From the NCBI RefSeq assembly GCF_009720365.1, contig NZ_WBZD01000016.1, forward strand, positions 186,001-250,000: DNA of 64,000 bases. Reading direction: 5' to 3'. Of the stretch, positions 18,034-26,157 are shown in pieces. The stretch is from Catellatospora paridis (lineage in GTDB: Bacteria; Actinomycetota; Actinomycetes; Mycobacteriales; Micromonosporaceae). The first letter of the stretch is position 1, and each line of letters starts with the position of its first letter. Below the pieces are notes generated by a model. It did no database searches, was not told the origin of the DNA, and saw only the letters and a program-made list of their open reading frames with translations. The position numbers were made by a program, and so were the translations under genes.

Positions 18034-19827
18034 TCAGCGGTGGGTGTGGTCGCGGAAGCCGCGGCCGGTTTTGCGGCCGAGGTAGCCGGCGGTGACGAGG
18101 TGCTCCAGGAGGGGGGCGGGGGAGAAGCCGGGCTCGCGGAGTTCGAGGTAGAGCTCGCGCTGGATGGCCAGGGAGACGTCCAGGCCGACCACGTCGAGGA
18201 GTTCGAAGGGGCCCATGGGGTAGCCGCAGCCGAGCTTCATGGCGGCGTCGATGTCGTCGGCGGTGGCGTAGCTGGCCTCCAGCATCTTCACCGCGTCGTT
18301 GAGGTACGGGAACAGCAGCGCGTTGACGATGAAGCCGGCCCGGTCGGCGCAGTCGACGGCGGTCTTGCCGAGGCTGGACACGACGGCGTCGGCGGTGGCC
18401 AGAGTTGCGGCGCTGGTGCGGATGGTGGCGACCACCTCGATCAGCGGCATGACCTGGGCGGGGTTGAAGAAGTGCAGGCCGACCACGTCCGCGGGGCGGT
18501 GGGTGGCCATGGCGCACTCGACGACCGGCAGGCTCGACGTGGTGGTGGCCAGTACGGTGCCGGGCTTGCAGATCTCGTCGAGGCTGGCGAACAGCGCCTT
18601 CTTGACGCTCAGCTCCTCCACCACGGCCTCGACGACCATGTCCACGTCGGCCAGGTGGTCCAGGTTGGTGGACCAGGTGATCCGGCCGATGGCGGCGTCG
18701 CGCTCGGCCTCGGTGAGCTTGCCGCGCACCACGCCCTTGTTCAGCGACGTCTTGACCGCCTCGCAGACCTTGGCGGACTTCTCCGCGCCGCGGGTCACGC
18801 TCAGCACCTCGTAGCCGGCCTTGGCGAAGACCTCGATGATGCCGGTGGCCATGGTGCCCGAGCCGACCACGCCGACGCTGCCGATCGGGCGCGGGCTGGC
18901 CTCGTGCGCTCCGGGAGCGGGGGTCAGCTCGTCGGCGACGACGACCGGCGAGCCCTGCTTGGTGTACGTGTAGAAGCCGCGGCCGGTCTTACGGCCCAGC
19001 AGGCCCGCGGTGACCATCTGCTTGAGCAGCGGCGCCGGGGCGTGACGGCGGTCGCGGCCGCCGCGGCGGTACATGGTGTCGAGGATCTCGTACGCCGTGT
19101 CCAGGCCGATCAGGTCCATCAGCGCGAGCGGGCCCATGGGCAGGCCGCAGCCCAGCTTCATGGCCGCGTCGATGTCCTCGCGGGTGGCGTAGTGGTTCTC
19201 GAACATCGTCACGGCGTGGTTCAGGTAGCCGAACAGCAGCGCGTTGGCGATGAAGCCGGCCCGGTCGCTGATGGTCACGTCGGTCTTGCCGAGCCGGGCG
19301 CACAGCGCCTCCACGTCGGCGACGACCTCCGGCGCGGTCACCACGGTGCGGATGATCTCGACCAGCTTCATCACCGGCGCGGGGTTGAAGAAGTGCACGC
19401 CGATGACCTGGTTGGGCCGGTGCGTGGCCACGGAGATCTCGGTGACCGACAGCGAGCTGGTGTTGGTGGCGAGGATGGCGTGCGGCGGGCAGACCTTGTC
19501 CAGCTCGGCGAAGATCGCCTGCTTGAGGTCCAGGTGCTCGGGCACCGCCTCGATCACGAAGTCGACGCTGTGCAGCGCGGCGAGCCCGACCTGGAAGTCG
19601 ACCCGGGCGTGCAGCGCGTCGCGGTCCTGCTCGGACAGCTTGCCCTTGGCCACTGCGCGGTCGGTCGAGCCGGCCAGGTTGGCCCGGCCCCGCTCCAGCG
19701 CGCCCTCGCTGATCTCGACGGCCACGACGTTCAGGCCGTTGCGCGCGAATACCTCGACGATGCCGGCGCCCATGGTGCCGAGGCCGACCACGCCCACCGT
19801 GTTGATTTCGCGAGCCACAGTGCCCAT
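18034..19827 (-). CDS. Tandem 3-hydroxyacyl-CoA dehydrogenase (two full modules in one chain)
   Basis: The 597-residue protein starts at ATG 19827 with GGGAGA upstream. It consists of two complete 3-hydroxybutyryl-CoA dehydrogenase modules. Module 1 has the NAD-binding GVVGLGTMGAGI and catalytic GVHFFNPAPVMKLVEI; module 2 has GVVGSGTMATGI (the last Gly of GxGxxG is Ala) and GLHFFNPAQVMPLIEV. Both contain the C-terminal block GCGxPMGPxxLxDxxGLD and end in GRKTGRGF. Such enzymes oxidise or reduce the 3-OH/3-oxo group of short-chain acyl-CoA in beta-oxidation or the acetoacetyl-CoA branch. A single-module paralogue lies at 36966-37814. A palindromic site sits just upstream. Confidence 0.92.
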   Translation of the reverse strand: MGTVAREINTVGVVGLGTMGAGIVEVFARNGLNVVAVEISEGALERGRANLAGSTDRAVAKGKLSEQDRDALHARVDFQVGLAALHSVDFVIEAVPEHLDLKQAIFAELDKVCPPHAILATNTSSLSVTEISVATHRPNQVIGVHFFNPAPVMKLVEIIRTVVTAPEVVADVEALCARLGKTDVTISDRAGFIANALLFGYLNHAVTMFENHYATREDIDAAMKLGCGLPMGPLALMDLIGLDTAYEILDTMYRRGGRDRRHAPAPLLKQMVTAGLLGRKTGRGFYTYTKQGSPVVVADELTPAPGAHEASPRPIGSVGVVGSGTMATGIIEVFAKAGYEVLSVTRGAEKSAKVCEAVKTSLNKGVVRGKLTEAERDAAIGRITWSTNLDHLADVDMVVEAVVEELSVKKALFASLDEICKPGTVLATTTSSLPVVECAMATHRPADVVGLHFFNPAQVMPLIEVVATIRTSAATLATADAVVSSLGKTAVDCADRAGFIVNALLFPYLNDAVKMLEASYATADDIDAAMKLGCGYPMGPFELLDVVGLDVSLAIQRELYLELREPGFSPAPLLEHLVTAGYLGRKTGRGFRDHTHR

Positions 19828-19836
19828 CCCATCTCC

Positions 19837-19852
19837 CAAACGATCGCTAAGG
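19837..19852. promoter_or_regulatory. Candidate operator (site a) before the tandem dehydrogenase
   Basis: CAAACGATCGCTAAGG, whose reverse complement CCTTAGCGATCGTTTG matches the shared acyl-CoA site, ends only 10 nt from the start codon, so binding would block the promoter or elongation. Confidence 0.6.
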
Positions 19853-19930
19853 CTACTCGGGAGTCTCCCACGGCCCCTGCCTCCCCACACCCTGCCCCGA
19901 AAGTGAACCTAGCCACTCGCCGACAGACAA

Positions 19931-19983
19931 GAAGGAAGGGCACCTTCACATCGCCATGCGTTGTGGAAGGCGCCCTTCTTAAC
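19931..19983 (+). repeat. R1 repeat, copy A (about 53-nt imperfect palindrome)
   Basis: The arms are GAAGGAAGGGCACCTTC and GGAAGGCGCCCTTCTTAAC around a centre CACATCGCCATGCGTTGT. The copy lies between the hydrolase stop and the tandem dehydrogenase promoter. An inverted, nearly identical copy B lies on the other side of the hydrolase gene. Confidence 0.85.
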
Positions 19984-20027
19984 GGCCGGTGCGGCGCGCA
20001 GGCGGGTGGGTGCCGCCGATGCGCAGG

Positions 20028-20927
20028 TCAGCGTGGGTGGCGGGCGCCCGACCGGACGGCGGCGGCCACGGCCGCGGCGCCCTCGCGGCCCAGCGTGATC
20101 GTGTAGTGGTTCACATCCGGCACGTCGGTCTCCGCCACGCCCGGCAGCCACTCGCTCGCCCGGCCCGGGGTGTAGAGCGGGGCGTCCGGATCGTCGAACA
20201 TGCCGCGCGGGGCACGCAGGAACACCGCGGGACGCGGCAGCGGCGCGGGCATCGTGCCCGGCAGCGCGTAGAGGTCCTGCCCGTCGCGGACCGCGGCCTC
20301 CATGCGGCAGGCGGCGTGCAGGTGCGAATCCGCACCGACCAGGTCGTAGTCGAGATAGGCGTCGGCTCCGGCGGGCCAGGGGTCGAAGGACGGGTGCTGC
20401 CGCCACAGCGCCAGGTAGGCGTCCCGGTCCGGGAAGGTCATGTTCAGCCGGGCGAAGACGGCGCCCACCGTCGTGGCGATCGCCTCCTCCAGCGCGGCCG
20501 GGCCGGCCACCGCGTCGATGCCCGGCGGCAGCGGCAGCGGAGCCCCGCCGTCGACCAGGATCAGGCGCTCGACCAGCTCCGGGAAGCGGCGCGCGGTCTC
20601 CGCGACCACGAAGCCGCCCATCGAGTGGCCGAGCAGGGGGACGGGGCCGTCGGCGTACGCCCGGACGACTGCGGCGATGTCGGCCGCGTGCTCGGACATG
20701 CCGTAAGGGCCCGGCAGGTCGCGGCTGCCGCCGCGGCCGCGCAGGTCGACCGCCACCACCTGGTGGTCGCGGCCCAGCTCGGGCCCGATCAGTGTCCAGG
20801 CCAGGTGCGACGAGGTGATGCCGTGCACCGCGACGAGCACCGGACCGTGCTCGCCCCACACGCCCACCCGCAGCTCGCCGCCGCGTACGGGCACGCTCTC
20901 CATCCGGTACGCCACCTGCTGACCCAT
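20028..20927 (-). CDS. Alpha/beta-fold hydrolase
   Basis: A 299-residue canonical alpha/beta hydrolase. Motifs are the oxyanion loop LVAVHGITSSHLAW, the nucleophile elbow GHSMGG and the catalytic histidine in DVNHYTITLG; the acid is likely around RAPRGMFDDPDAP. The ATG at 20927 is preceded by a clear GGAGGAG site. The gene stands alone between inverted copies of repeat R1 (19931-19983 and 21067-21118), with no operon partner. Substrate unknown; esterase, lipase or peptidase activities all occur in the family. Confidence 0.82.
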   Translation of the reverse strand: MGQQVAYRMESVPVRGGELRVGVWGEHGPVLVAVHGITSSHLAWTLIGPELGRDHQVVAVDLRGRGGSRDLPGPYGMSEHAADIAAVVRAYADGPVPLLGHSMGGFVVAETARRFPELVERLILVDGGAPLPLPPGIDAVAGPAALEEAIATTVGAVFARLNMTFPDRDAYLALWRQHPSFDPWPAGADAYLDYDLVGADSHLHAACRMEAAVRDGQDLYALPGTMPAPLPRPAVFLRAPRGMFDDPDAPLYTPGRASEWLPGVAETDVPDVNHYTITLGREGAAAVAAAVRSGARHPR

Positions 20928-21066
20928 CTCCGCTCCTCCCACGCCGTGCGCGGGATGCTGCCACACCGGACGCCTCGCGCCAGTGGTGTCCGCCCACACA
21001 ATCCGCGCCGACCGACAGGGCTGCCGCCACCGGCACCGCCGCCCGTCCCCCGGTCCTCAGCAGGTG

Positions 21067-21118
21067 GGGAAGGGCGCCTTCCACAACGTATAGCGATGTG
21101 AAGGTGCCCTTCCTTTAA
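21067..21118 (-). repeat. R1 repeat, copy B (inverted relative to copy A)
   Basis: Reads on the minus strand as CTTAAAGGAAGGGCACCTTC, centre CACATCGCTATACGTTGT, GGAAGGCGCCCTTCC. Only a few positions differ from copy A. It sits between divergent genes (hydrolase and RNA ligase), where no terminator is expected. Confidence 0.85.
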
Positions 21119-21159
21119 GTCGGTTGCCGGGGGGATGCCGCGCCGGGACGATTCTCCGC

Positions 21160-22236
21160 ATGTCGACACTCAAGGTCACCGCGGAACGGCTGGTGATCCA
21201 CCCGCACCCCAACGCCGACGCGCTCGAACTCGCCGAGGTGGGACGGCTGCGCGCGGTGGTCGCCAAGGGTGCTTTCCGCACCGGGGACCACGCCGTCTAC
21301 CTGCCCGAAGGCTCCGTGCTGCCGGAGCCGCTGATCGCCGAACTCGGCCTCACCGGCCGTCTGGCGGGAGCGAACAAGGACCGCATCACCGCGGTACGCC
21401 TGCGCGGCGAGCTGTCCCAGGGCATCGTCTGCCTGCCGAAGGCGCTGTCCGACGTGGACCTGGTCCAGGCGGCCGCGGCGGGCACGGACTTCGCGGAGCT
21501 GCTCGGCGTGGTCAAGTGGAACCCGCCGGTGCCGGTGCACCTGGCCGGTGACATGGAGCCCGCCGCCGACCTGCTGCCCTGGTTGGAGGTGGAGAACATC
21601 CGCCGTTACCCCGACCTGTTCACGGCCGGCGAGCCGGTGATCGCCACCGAGAAGATCCACGGTTCGGCGACGCTGATGACGTTCGTCGCGGCGACCGGCG
21701 AGGTGTACGCGTCCTCGAAGGGCTTCGGCAAGCAGCGCCTGGCCATCAAGGAGACGGGCCACAATCTCTACTGGCGCGCGATCCGCACGTTCGACGTGCC
21801 CGCGTTCGCGGCCGCGGTCGCCGCCGCGTTCGGCGCGGCCCGGGTGGGCGTGTTCGGCGAGGTGTTCGGCCGCGGCGTGCAGGACCTGCCGTACGGCGCG
21901 AACGCCGGGGTGCGCCCCGGGTACGCGGTCTTCGACGTGTGCGTGGACGCCGGGGACGGCGTGCGCTGGCTGACGCTGGACGAATACGCGCCGCTCGCAG
22001 CGGAGCACGGGGTGCCCCTGGTCCCGGTGCTCTACCGGGGCGCCTACGACGAGCAGGAGCTGATCGGGCTGGCCGACGGCACCGAGACGGTGTCCGGCAC
22101 GGGCGCGAACCTGCGCGAGGGCCTGGTCGTACGCTCGCTGCCCGAGCGCTACAGCCCGGTGACCGGCGGCCGCGCCATCGGCAAGCTCGTCTCCCCCGCC
22201 TACCTCACCCGCAAGGGCGGCACCGAATACGAGTGA
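21160..22236 (+). CDS. ATP-dependent RNA ligase, Deinococcus DraRnl (Rnl5) type
   Basis: The 358-residue protein has an N-terminal OB-like domain (about residues 1-125) followed by a nucleotidyltransferase domain. Motif I is TEKIHGS with the lysine at residue 165, motif IV is REGLVVRS, and the C-terminal lysine motif is GKLVSPAY. OB domain first, ligase second is the layout of Deinococcus radiodurans RNA ligase, in which I recall the nucleophile also being Lys165. Such ligases seal 3'-OH/5'-phosphate nicks in RNA or RNA/DNA hybrids. The start at 21160 gives MSTLKVTAERLV. It is the first gene after R1 copy B and apparently monocistronic. A second, unrelated RNA ligase lies at 59636. Confidence 0.88.
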   Translation: MSTLKVTAERLVIHPHPNADALELAEVGRLRAVVAKGAFRTGDHAVYLPEGSVLPEPLIAELGLTGRLAGANKDRITAVRLRGELSQGIVCLPKALSDVDLVQAAAAGTDFAELLGVVKWNPPVPVHLAGDMEPAADLLPWLEVENIRRYPDLFTAGEPVIATEKIHGSATLMTFVAATGEVYASSKGFGKQRLAIKETGHNLYWRAIRTFDVPAFAAAVAAAFGAARVGVFGEVFGRGVQDLPYGANAGVRPGYAVFDVCVDAGDGVRWLTLDEYAPLAAEHGVPLVPVLYRGAYDEQELIGLADGTETVSGTGANLREGLVVRSLPERYSPVTGGRAIGKLVSPAYLTRKGGTEYE

Positions 22237-22284
22237 CGGGCCTCGGGCGGCCGCGCCGGTCGACCGGCGCGGCCACCGACGGAC

Positions 22285-22290
22285 TAGCCT
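22285..22290 (+). promoter_or_regulatory. -10 box of leaderless SDR gene
   Basis: TAGCCT is followed by 6 nt and then GTG (22297); no Shine-Dalgarno is present. Confidence 0.55.
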
Positions 22291-22296
22291 GTGAGC

Positions 22297-22980
22297 GTGC
22301 GTTATGTCGTGATCACAGGCGTGTCCCGCGGGCTGGGTGAGGCGCTGCTGAACCAGTTCGAGACCGACGAGGGCACCACGGTGCTGGCGCTGGGTCGCGG
22401 CTTCACCGACGCGCAGCGCATCGCCGCCGGCCCGCGGCTGATCCTGCGCCACTGCGAGCTGGCCGAGCCGTCCACCCTGCCGCACGCGTCCGAGCTGAAC
22501 GAGCTGATCGCGGACGCCGACGAGGTGGTGTTGATCCACAACGCCGCGGTGGTCGCCCCGATCGGGCCGATCGGCGACCTTGAGCCCGACGAGCTGGCCA
22601 ACGCGGTCGCGGTGAACCTGACCGCGCCGATGCTGCTGACCAACTCCCTGCTGGCGGCACTGCCCGCGACGGCCCGCGCCTTGATCATGTTCGTCTCCTC
22701 GGGCGCGGCGCACCGGGTCATCGACGGCTGGTCGGCGTACTCGGCGACCAAGCGCGGGGCGGAGGAGTTCTTCGCGCACCTGGCCGAGCAGTACGCGGAC
22801 GAGCCCCGGATCCGGGTGGAGATCGTCAATCCCGGGGTGATGGACACCGGCATGCAGGAGACGATCCGGGCCGCCCGGTTCGCCGGGCAGCAGCGTTTCC
22901 TCGACCTGTTCGAGAACAACGAGCTCCCGGACCCGGCGGCGATCGCGGCCCGGCTGATCGAGGACCACCTCCATGCGTGA
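22297..22980 (+). CDS. Short-chain dehydrogenase/reductase
   Basis: A 227-residue SDR of the sepiapterin-reductase/benzil-reductase-like subgroup. Seen are the cofactor loop TGVSRGLGEALL, the adjacent HNAAVV, the catalytic serine in FVSSGAAHR, and YSATKRG with the catalytic Tyr-x3-Lys, followed by NPGVMDTGMQ. NADPH preference is suggested by ALGRGF after beta-2. The GTG at 22297 is favoured because a TANNNT box lies 6 nt upstream; GTG 22291 is also in frame. Substrate cannot be inferred; the gene stands between the RNA ligase and an aldehyde dehydrogenase without overlap. Confidence 0.82.
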   Translation: MRYVVITGVSRGLGEALLNQFETDEGTTVLALGRGFTDAQRIAAGPRLILRHCELAEPSTLPHASELNELIADADEVVLIHNAAVVAPIGPIGDLEPDELANAVAVNLTAPMLLTNSLLAALPATARALIMFVSSGAAHRVIDGWSAYSATKRGAEEFFAHLAEQYADEPRIRVEIVNPGVMDTGMQETIRAARFAGQQRFLDLFENNELPDPAAIAARLIEDHLHA

Positions 22981-22986
22981 GGATGT

Positions 22987-23015
22987 TTCGGATTACTGAT
23001 CAGTAGGCCTAGACT
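22987..23015 (+). promoter_or_regulatory. Promoter of the aldehyde dehydrogenase gene with palindromic operator in the spacer
   Basis: A -10 box TAGACT (23010-23015) stands 6 nt before the GTG start. TTCGGA at 22987-22992 is a possible -35 with a 17-nt spacer. Within that spacer lies the perfect 12-bp palindrome TACTGATCAGTA (22994-23005), well placed for a repressor to block RNA polymerase. Confidence 0.6.
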
Positions 23016-23021
23016 GCGCGC

Positions 23022-24521
23022 GTGACCACCACCTCATCCCTGCCGCCCGGCGCGAGTGTCGTCGAGGCCGGCGAGCTGATCTCGACGAACCCCGCCACCG
23101 GTGACGAGGTGGCCCGCCTGCCCGTCGCCACCGCCGCGGACGTGGCCGCCGCCGTCGAGCGGGCCCGCGTCGCGAGCGTCTGGTGGGCCGGGCTGGGCTG
23201 GCGCGAGCGCCGCCGGCGGCTGCTGCGCTGGCGTAGCCTGCTGGTCACCCGCATCCACGAGCTGGCCGAGCTGATGCACCGCGAGGGCGGCAAGCCGGTC
23301 GACGAGGCACTGCTGGAGATCGTCGTCTCGGTCGACCACGCCGCCTGGGCCGCCAAGCACGCCCGCAAGGTCCTCGGCCCGCGCCGGGTCGGTGGCTCGC
23401 TGATGCAGTCCGAGTACGCCGCGCACCTGGAGTACCAGCCGTTCGGCGTCATCGGCGTGCTCGGCCCGTGGAACTTCCCGATCTTCACCCCGTTCGGCTC
23501 CATCGCGTACGGGCTGGCCGCGGGCAACGCCGTGGTGTTCAAGCCCAGCGAGTACACCCCCGCCGTCGGCCAGTTCTACGTGGACGCCTTCAACGAGGTC
23601 GTGCCGGAGCACCCGGTGCTGCAGATCGTGCACGGCACCGGCGAGACGGGCGCGGCGCTGTGCCGGTCGGGCGTGGACAAGCTGGCCTTCACCGGCTCCG
23701 CGGCGACCGGCCGCAAGGTGATGGCGGCCTGCGCCGAGTCGCTGACCCCGGTGCTCATCGAGTGCGGCGGCAAGGACGCGCTGATCGTGGCCGACGACGC
23801 CGACCTCGACGCGGCGGCGGAGGCGGCGGCCTGGGGCGCCAACTTCAACGCCGGCCAGGCCTGCGTCGGCATCGAGCGGGCGTACGTGCACGAGCGGGTG
23901 TACGACGCGTTCGTGAGCAAGCTGGTGGCGCGCACCGAGAAGCTGACGCTCGGCGAGCAGGTCGGCCCGATCACGATGCCCGGCCAGCGCGACATCATCG
24001 CCCGGCACATCGACGACGCGCTGAACAGCGGCGGCCGCGCCCTGCTCGGCGGCCCCGACTCGGTGCAGGGCGCGTACGTCAAGCCGACCATCCTGGTCGA
24101 CGTGCCGGAGACGTCGGCGGCCGTGCGCGAGGAGACGTTCGGGCCGACCATCACGGTCACCAAGGTCGCCTCGGTCGAGGAGGCGATCACGCTGGCCAAC
24201 GACTCCGCGTACGGGCTGGGCTCGGCGGTGTTCTCCAAGCGCCACGGCATGGCGATCGCGCGCCGGCTGCGCACCGGCATGACCGCGGTGAACTCGGCGT
24301 TCTCGTTCGCGGTGCTGCCCTCACTGCCCTTCGGCGGCGTCGGCGCGTCCGGCTTCGGCCGCATCCACGGCGCGGACGGCCTGCGCGAGTTCACCCGGGC
24401 CAAGGCCATCGCCCGGCGGCGGCTGCCGAGCCTGCCCGCGCTGCTCACCTTCGAGCGCAAGCCGTCGGCGGTCCGGCTGGCGCTGACCGTGACGAAGCTG
24501 CTGCACGGTCGCGACCGCTGA
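23022..24521 (+). CDS. NAD(P)-dependent aldehyde dehydrogenase family protein
   Basis: A 499-residue class I/II-like aldehyde dehydrogenase. Seen are GPWNFPIFTPFG (substrate/oxyanion region), FTGSAATGRKV (cofactor loop), LIECGGKDALIV with the general-base glutamate, and the catalytic cysteine in NAGQACVGIERAYV. The C-terminus LPFGGVGASGFGRIHG is also typical. It resembles succinate-semialdehyde and long-chain aldehyde dehydrogenases; the substrate is uncertain. The gene appears leaderless with a palindrome in its promoter, so it is probably controlled by a TetR-like repressor not encoded next to it. A terminator follows. Confidence 0.9.
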   Translation: MTTTSSLPPGASVVEAGELISTNPATGDEVARLPVATAADVAAAVERARVASVWWAGLGWRERRRRLLRWRSLLVTRIHELAELMHREGGKPVDEALLEIVVSVDHAAWAAKHARKVLGPRRVGGSLMQSEYAAHLEYQPFGVIGVLGPWNFPIFTPFGSIAYGLAAGNAVVFKPSEYTPAVGQFYVDAFNEVVPEHPVLQIVHGTGETGAALCRSGVDKLAFTGSAATGRKVMAACAESLTPVLIECGGKDALIVADDADLDAAAEAAAWGANFNAGQACVGIERAYVHERVYDAFVSKLVARTEKLTLGEQVGPITMPGQRDIIARHIDDALNSGGRALLGGPDSVQGAYVKPTILVDVPETSAAVREETFGPTITVTKVASVEEAITLANDSAYGLGSAVFSKRHGMAIARRLRTGMTAVNSAFSFAVLPSLPFGGVGASGFGRIHGADGLREFTRAKAIARRRLPSLPALLTFERKPSAVRLALTVTKLLHGRDR

Positions 24522-24534
24522 TCCGAGACACCAC

Positions 24535-24564
24535 GAGGCCCCCGGCGCACCCGCCGGGGGCCTC
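24535..24564 (+). terminator. Hairpin terminator after the aldehyde dehydrogenase
   Basis: GAGGCCCCCGGCG pairs perfectly with CGCCGGGGGCCTC around CACC, starting 13 nt after the stop. Confidence 0.85.
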
Positions 24565-24585
24565 GCTGTTTGCGCTCCAGAATTC

Positions 24586-24617
24586 TGATAGCTACTGTCA
24601 TTTTCTAGTGGCTATCA
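24586..24617. promoter_or_regulatory. Operator of the MFS/TetR unit
   Basis: TGATAGCTACT and AGTGGCTATCA form an 11-bp inverted repeat (one mismatch) with a 10-nt spacer. It overlaps a -10-like TATCAT at 24613-24618, 16 nt upstream of the MFS start, and the downstream TetR gene is the obvious candidate ligand-responsive repressor. Confidence 0.7.
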
Positions 24618-24633
24618 TTTTGGAGGCGATGTC

Positions 24634-26157
24634 ATGTCGGATCGGCGGCGCTGGTGGGCGCTGGGCGCACTGGTGCTCAGCGTGCTCACGGTGGGACTGG
24701 ACGGGACGGTGCTCAACGTCGCGCTGCCCACGATCGCGGCGGACCTGGACGCGGGCACCGACGGCCTGCAGTGGGTCGTCAACGCGTACGTGCTGGTGTT
24801 CGCGGGGCTGATGCTGCCGTTCGGGGCGCTGGGCGACCGTTACGGCCGCCGGCGGCTGCTTCTGATCGGGCTGGCGGTGCTCGGCACGGCCTCGCTGGTC
24901 TCGGTGTTCGCCGACGGGCTGGGCGCGCTGCTGGTCGCGCGCACCCTGATGGGCTTCGGCGCGGCGATCCTCACCCCGACCGCGGTCGCGGTGCTGCCCG
25001 CGCTGTTCGCGCCCGCCGAGCGGCCGAAGGCGGTCGCGGTGCTGATGCTGGGCCTCGGCCTGGGCATCCCGCTCGGCCCGATCGTGGGCGGCTACCTGCT
25101 CGACCACTTCTGGTGGGGCTCGATCTTCCTGATCAACGTGCCGGTCGCGGCACTGGGCATGATCGCGGTGGCGCTGCTCATGCCGGAGAACCGCGATCCG
25201 CACCCGCGCCCGGCCGACCTGCCCGGCGGCCTGCTCTCCACGACCGGCCTGGTGACCCTGGTGTACGGCATCGTCGCCGCGCCGGAGCGCGGCTGGGGCG
25301 ACCCGCTGGTGCTGGCCGCGCTGACCGGAGGCGTGCTGCTGCTGGCCGCGTTCGGGTGGTGGGAGCGGCGCACCGGCCACCCGATGATCGACCTGCGGCT
25401 GTTCGGCGACCCCGGCTTCCTGTGGGGCGCGGTCGCCGCCACGGTCCTCTCCTTCGGCCTGTTCGGCCTGCTCTTCGTGGTGCCGCAGTACCTGTCGTTC
25501 GGGTTCGGCTACGACGCCCTGGGCACCGGCGTCCGGCTGCTGCCCCTGATCGGCGGGCTGTTCGTGGCGTCGCCGCTCGCGGCCCGGCTGTCCGTCCGGA
25601 TCGGCCACCGGCTGCCGGTGACCGCGGGCCTGCTCATCACCGCGGCCGGGCTGGCGCTCGGCGCGACGACCGGGCCCACCACCGGGTACGGCTTCGCGGC
25701 CGCCTGGTGCGCAATCGTCGGCTTCGGCACCGGGCTGGCACTGGCACCCGCGATGGACGCCGTGCTGGGCGCGCTGCCCCCGGAGCGGGCCGGCTCCGGC
25801 ACCGCGCTGACCATGACCATGCGGCAGGCCGCCGGGGCGCTGGGCGTGGCCCTGCTCGGCAGCCTGCTGAACGCCGTCTACACCGGACGGGTCGACGTCG
25901 CCGGGCTCGGGGCCGACGCGGCCCGGACCGCGCAGGACTCGGCCGCCGGCGCGTACGCCGTGGCCGCCGCGCTGGGTCGGCCGGAGCTGGCGGCGAGCGC
26001 GCACGACGCCTTCGTCGCGGGCATGGCCGCGGTGCTGTGGAGCTGCGCCGCGATCGCGGTCGTGGGGGCGGCGCTGACCGCCCTGCTGCTGCCCGCCCGC
26101 CGCCCCGACCTCGGCGATGGTGGAGAATCCGCACATGAGCTCGTCGGGGTTGCGTGA
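24634..26157 (+). CDS. MFS drug/proton antiporter, 14-helix DHA2 (EmrB/QacA) family
   Basis: A 507-residue membrane protein with about 14 predicted helices. It starts with the DHA2 motif LDGTVLNVALPTIAADL in helix 1 and contains the MFS motif A-like GALGDRYGRRRLLL between helices 2 and 3, plus the antiporter motif C-like LGLGIPLGPIVGGYLL. Members export drugs, dyes and antibiotics in exchange for protons. GGAGG lies 8 nt before the ATG. The last 23 nt overlap the TetR gene, giving a translationally coupled efflux-repressor pair behind a shared palindromic operator. Substrate unknown. Confidence 0.9.
   Translation: MSDRRRWWALGALVLSVLTVGLDGTVLNVALPTIAADLDAGTDGLQWVVNAYVLVFAGLMLPFGALGDRYGRRRLLLIGLAVLGTASLVSVFADGLGALLVARTLMGFGAAILTPTAVAVLPALFAPAERPKAVAVLMLGLGLGIPLGPIVGGYLLDHFWWGSIFLINVPVAALGMIAVALLMPENRDPHPRPADLPGGLLSTTGLVTLVYGIVAAPERGWGDPLVLAALTGGVLLLAAFGWWERRTGHPMIDLRLFGDPGFLWGAVAATVLSFGLFGLLFVVPQYLSFGFGYDALGTGVRLLPLIGGLFVASPLAARLSVRIGHRLPVTAGLLITAAGLALGATTGPTTGYGFAAAWCAIVGFGTGLALAPAMDAVLGALPPERAGSGTALTMTMRQAAGALGVALLGSLLNAVYTGRVDVAGLGADAARTAQDSAAGAYAVAAALGRPELAASAHDAFVAGMAAVLWSCAAIAVVGAALTALLLPARRPDLGDGGESAHELVGVA

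Noticed and set aside
19931-21118. Insertion sequence between R1 copies A and B
   Set aside because: The enclosed gene is an alpha/beta hydrolase with GHSMGG, not a transposase, and no target duplication is evident.
21115-22974. 619-codon open frame on the minus strand
   Set aside because: Antisense to the RNA ligase and SDR genes, no domains, typical GC-rich shadow.
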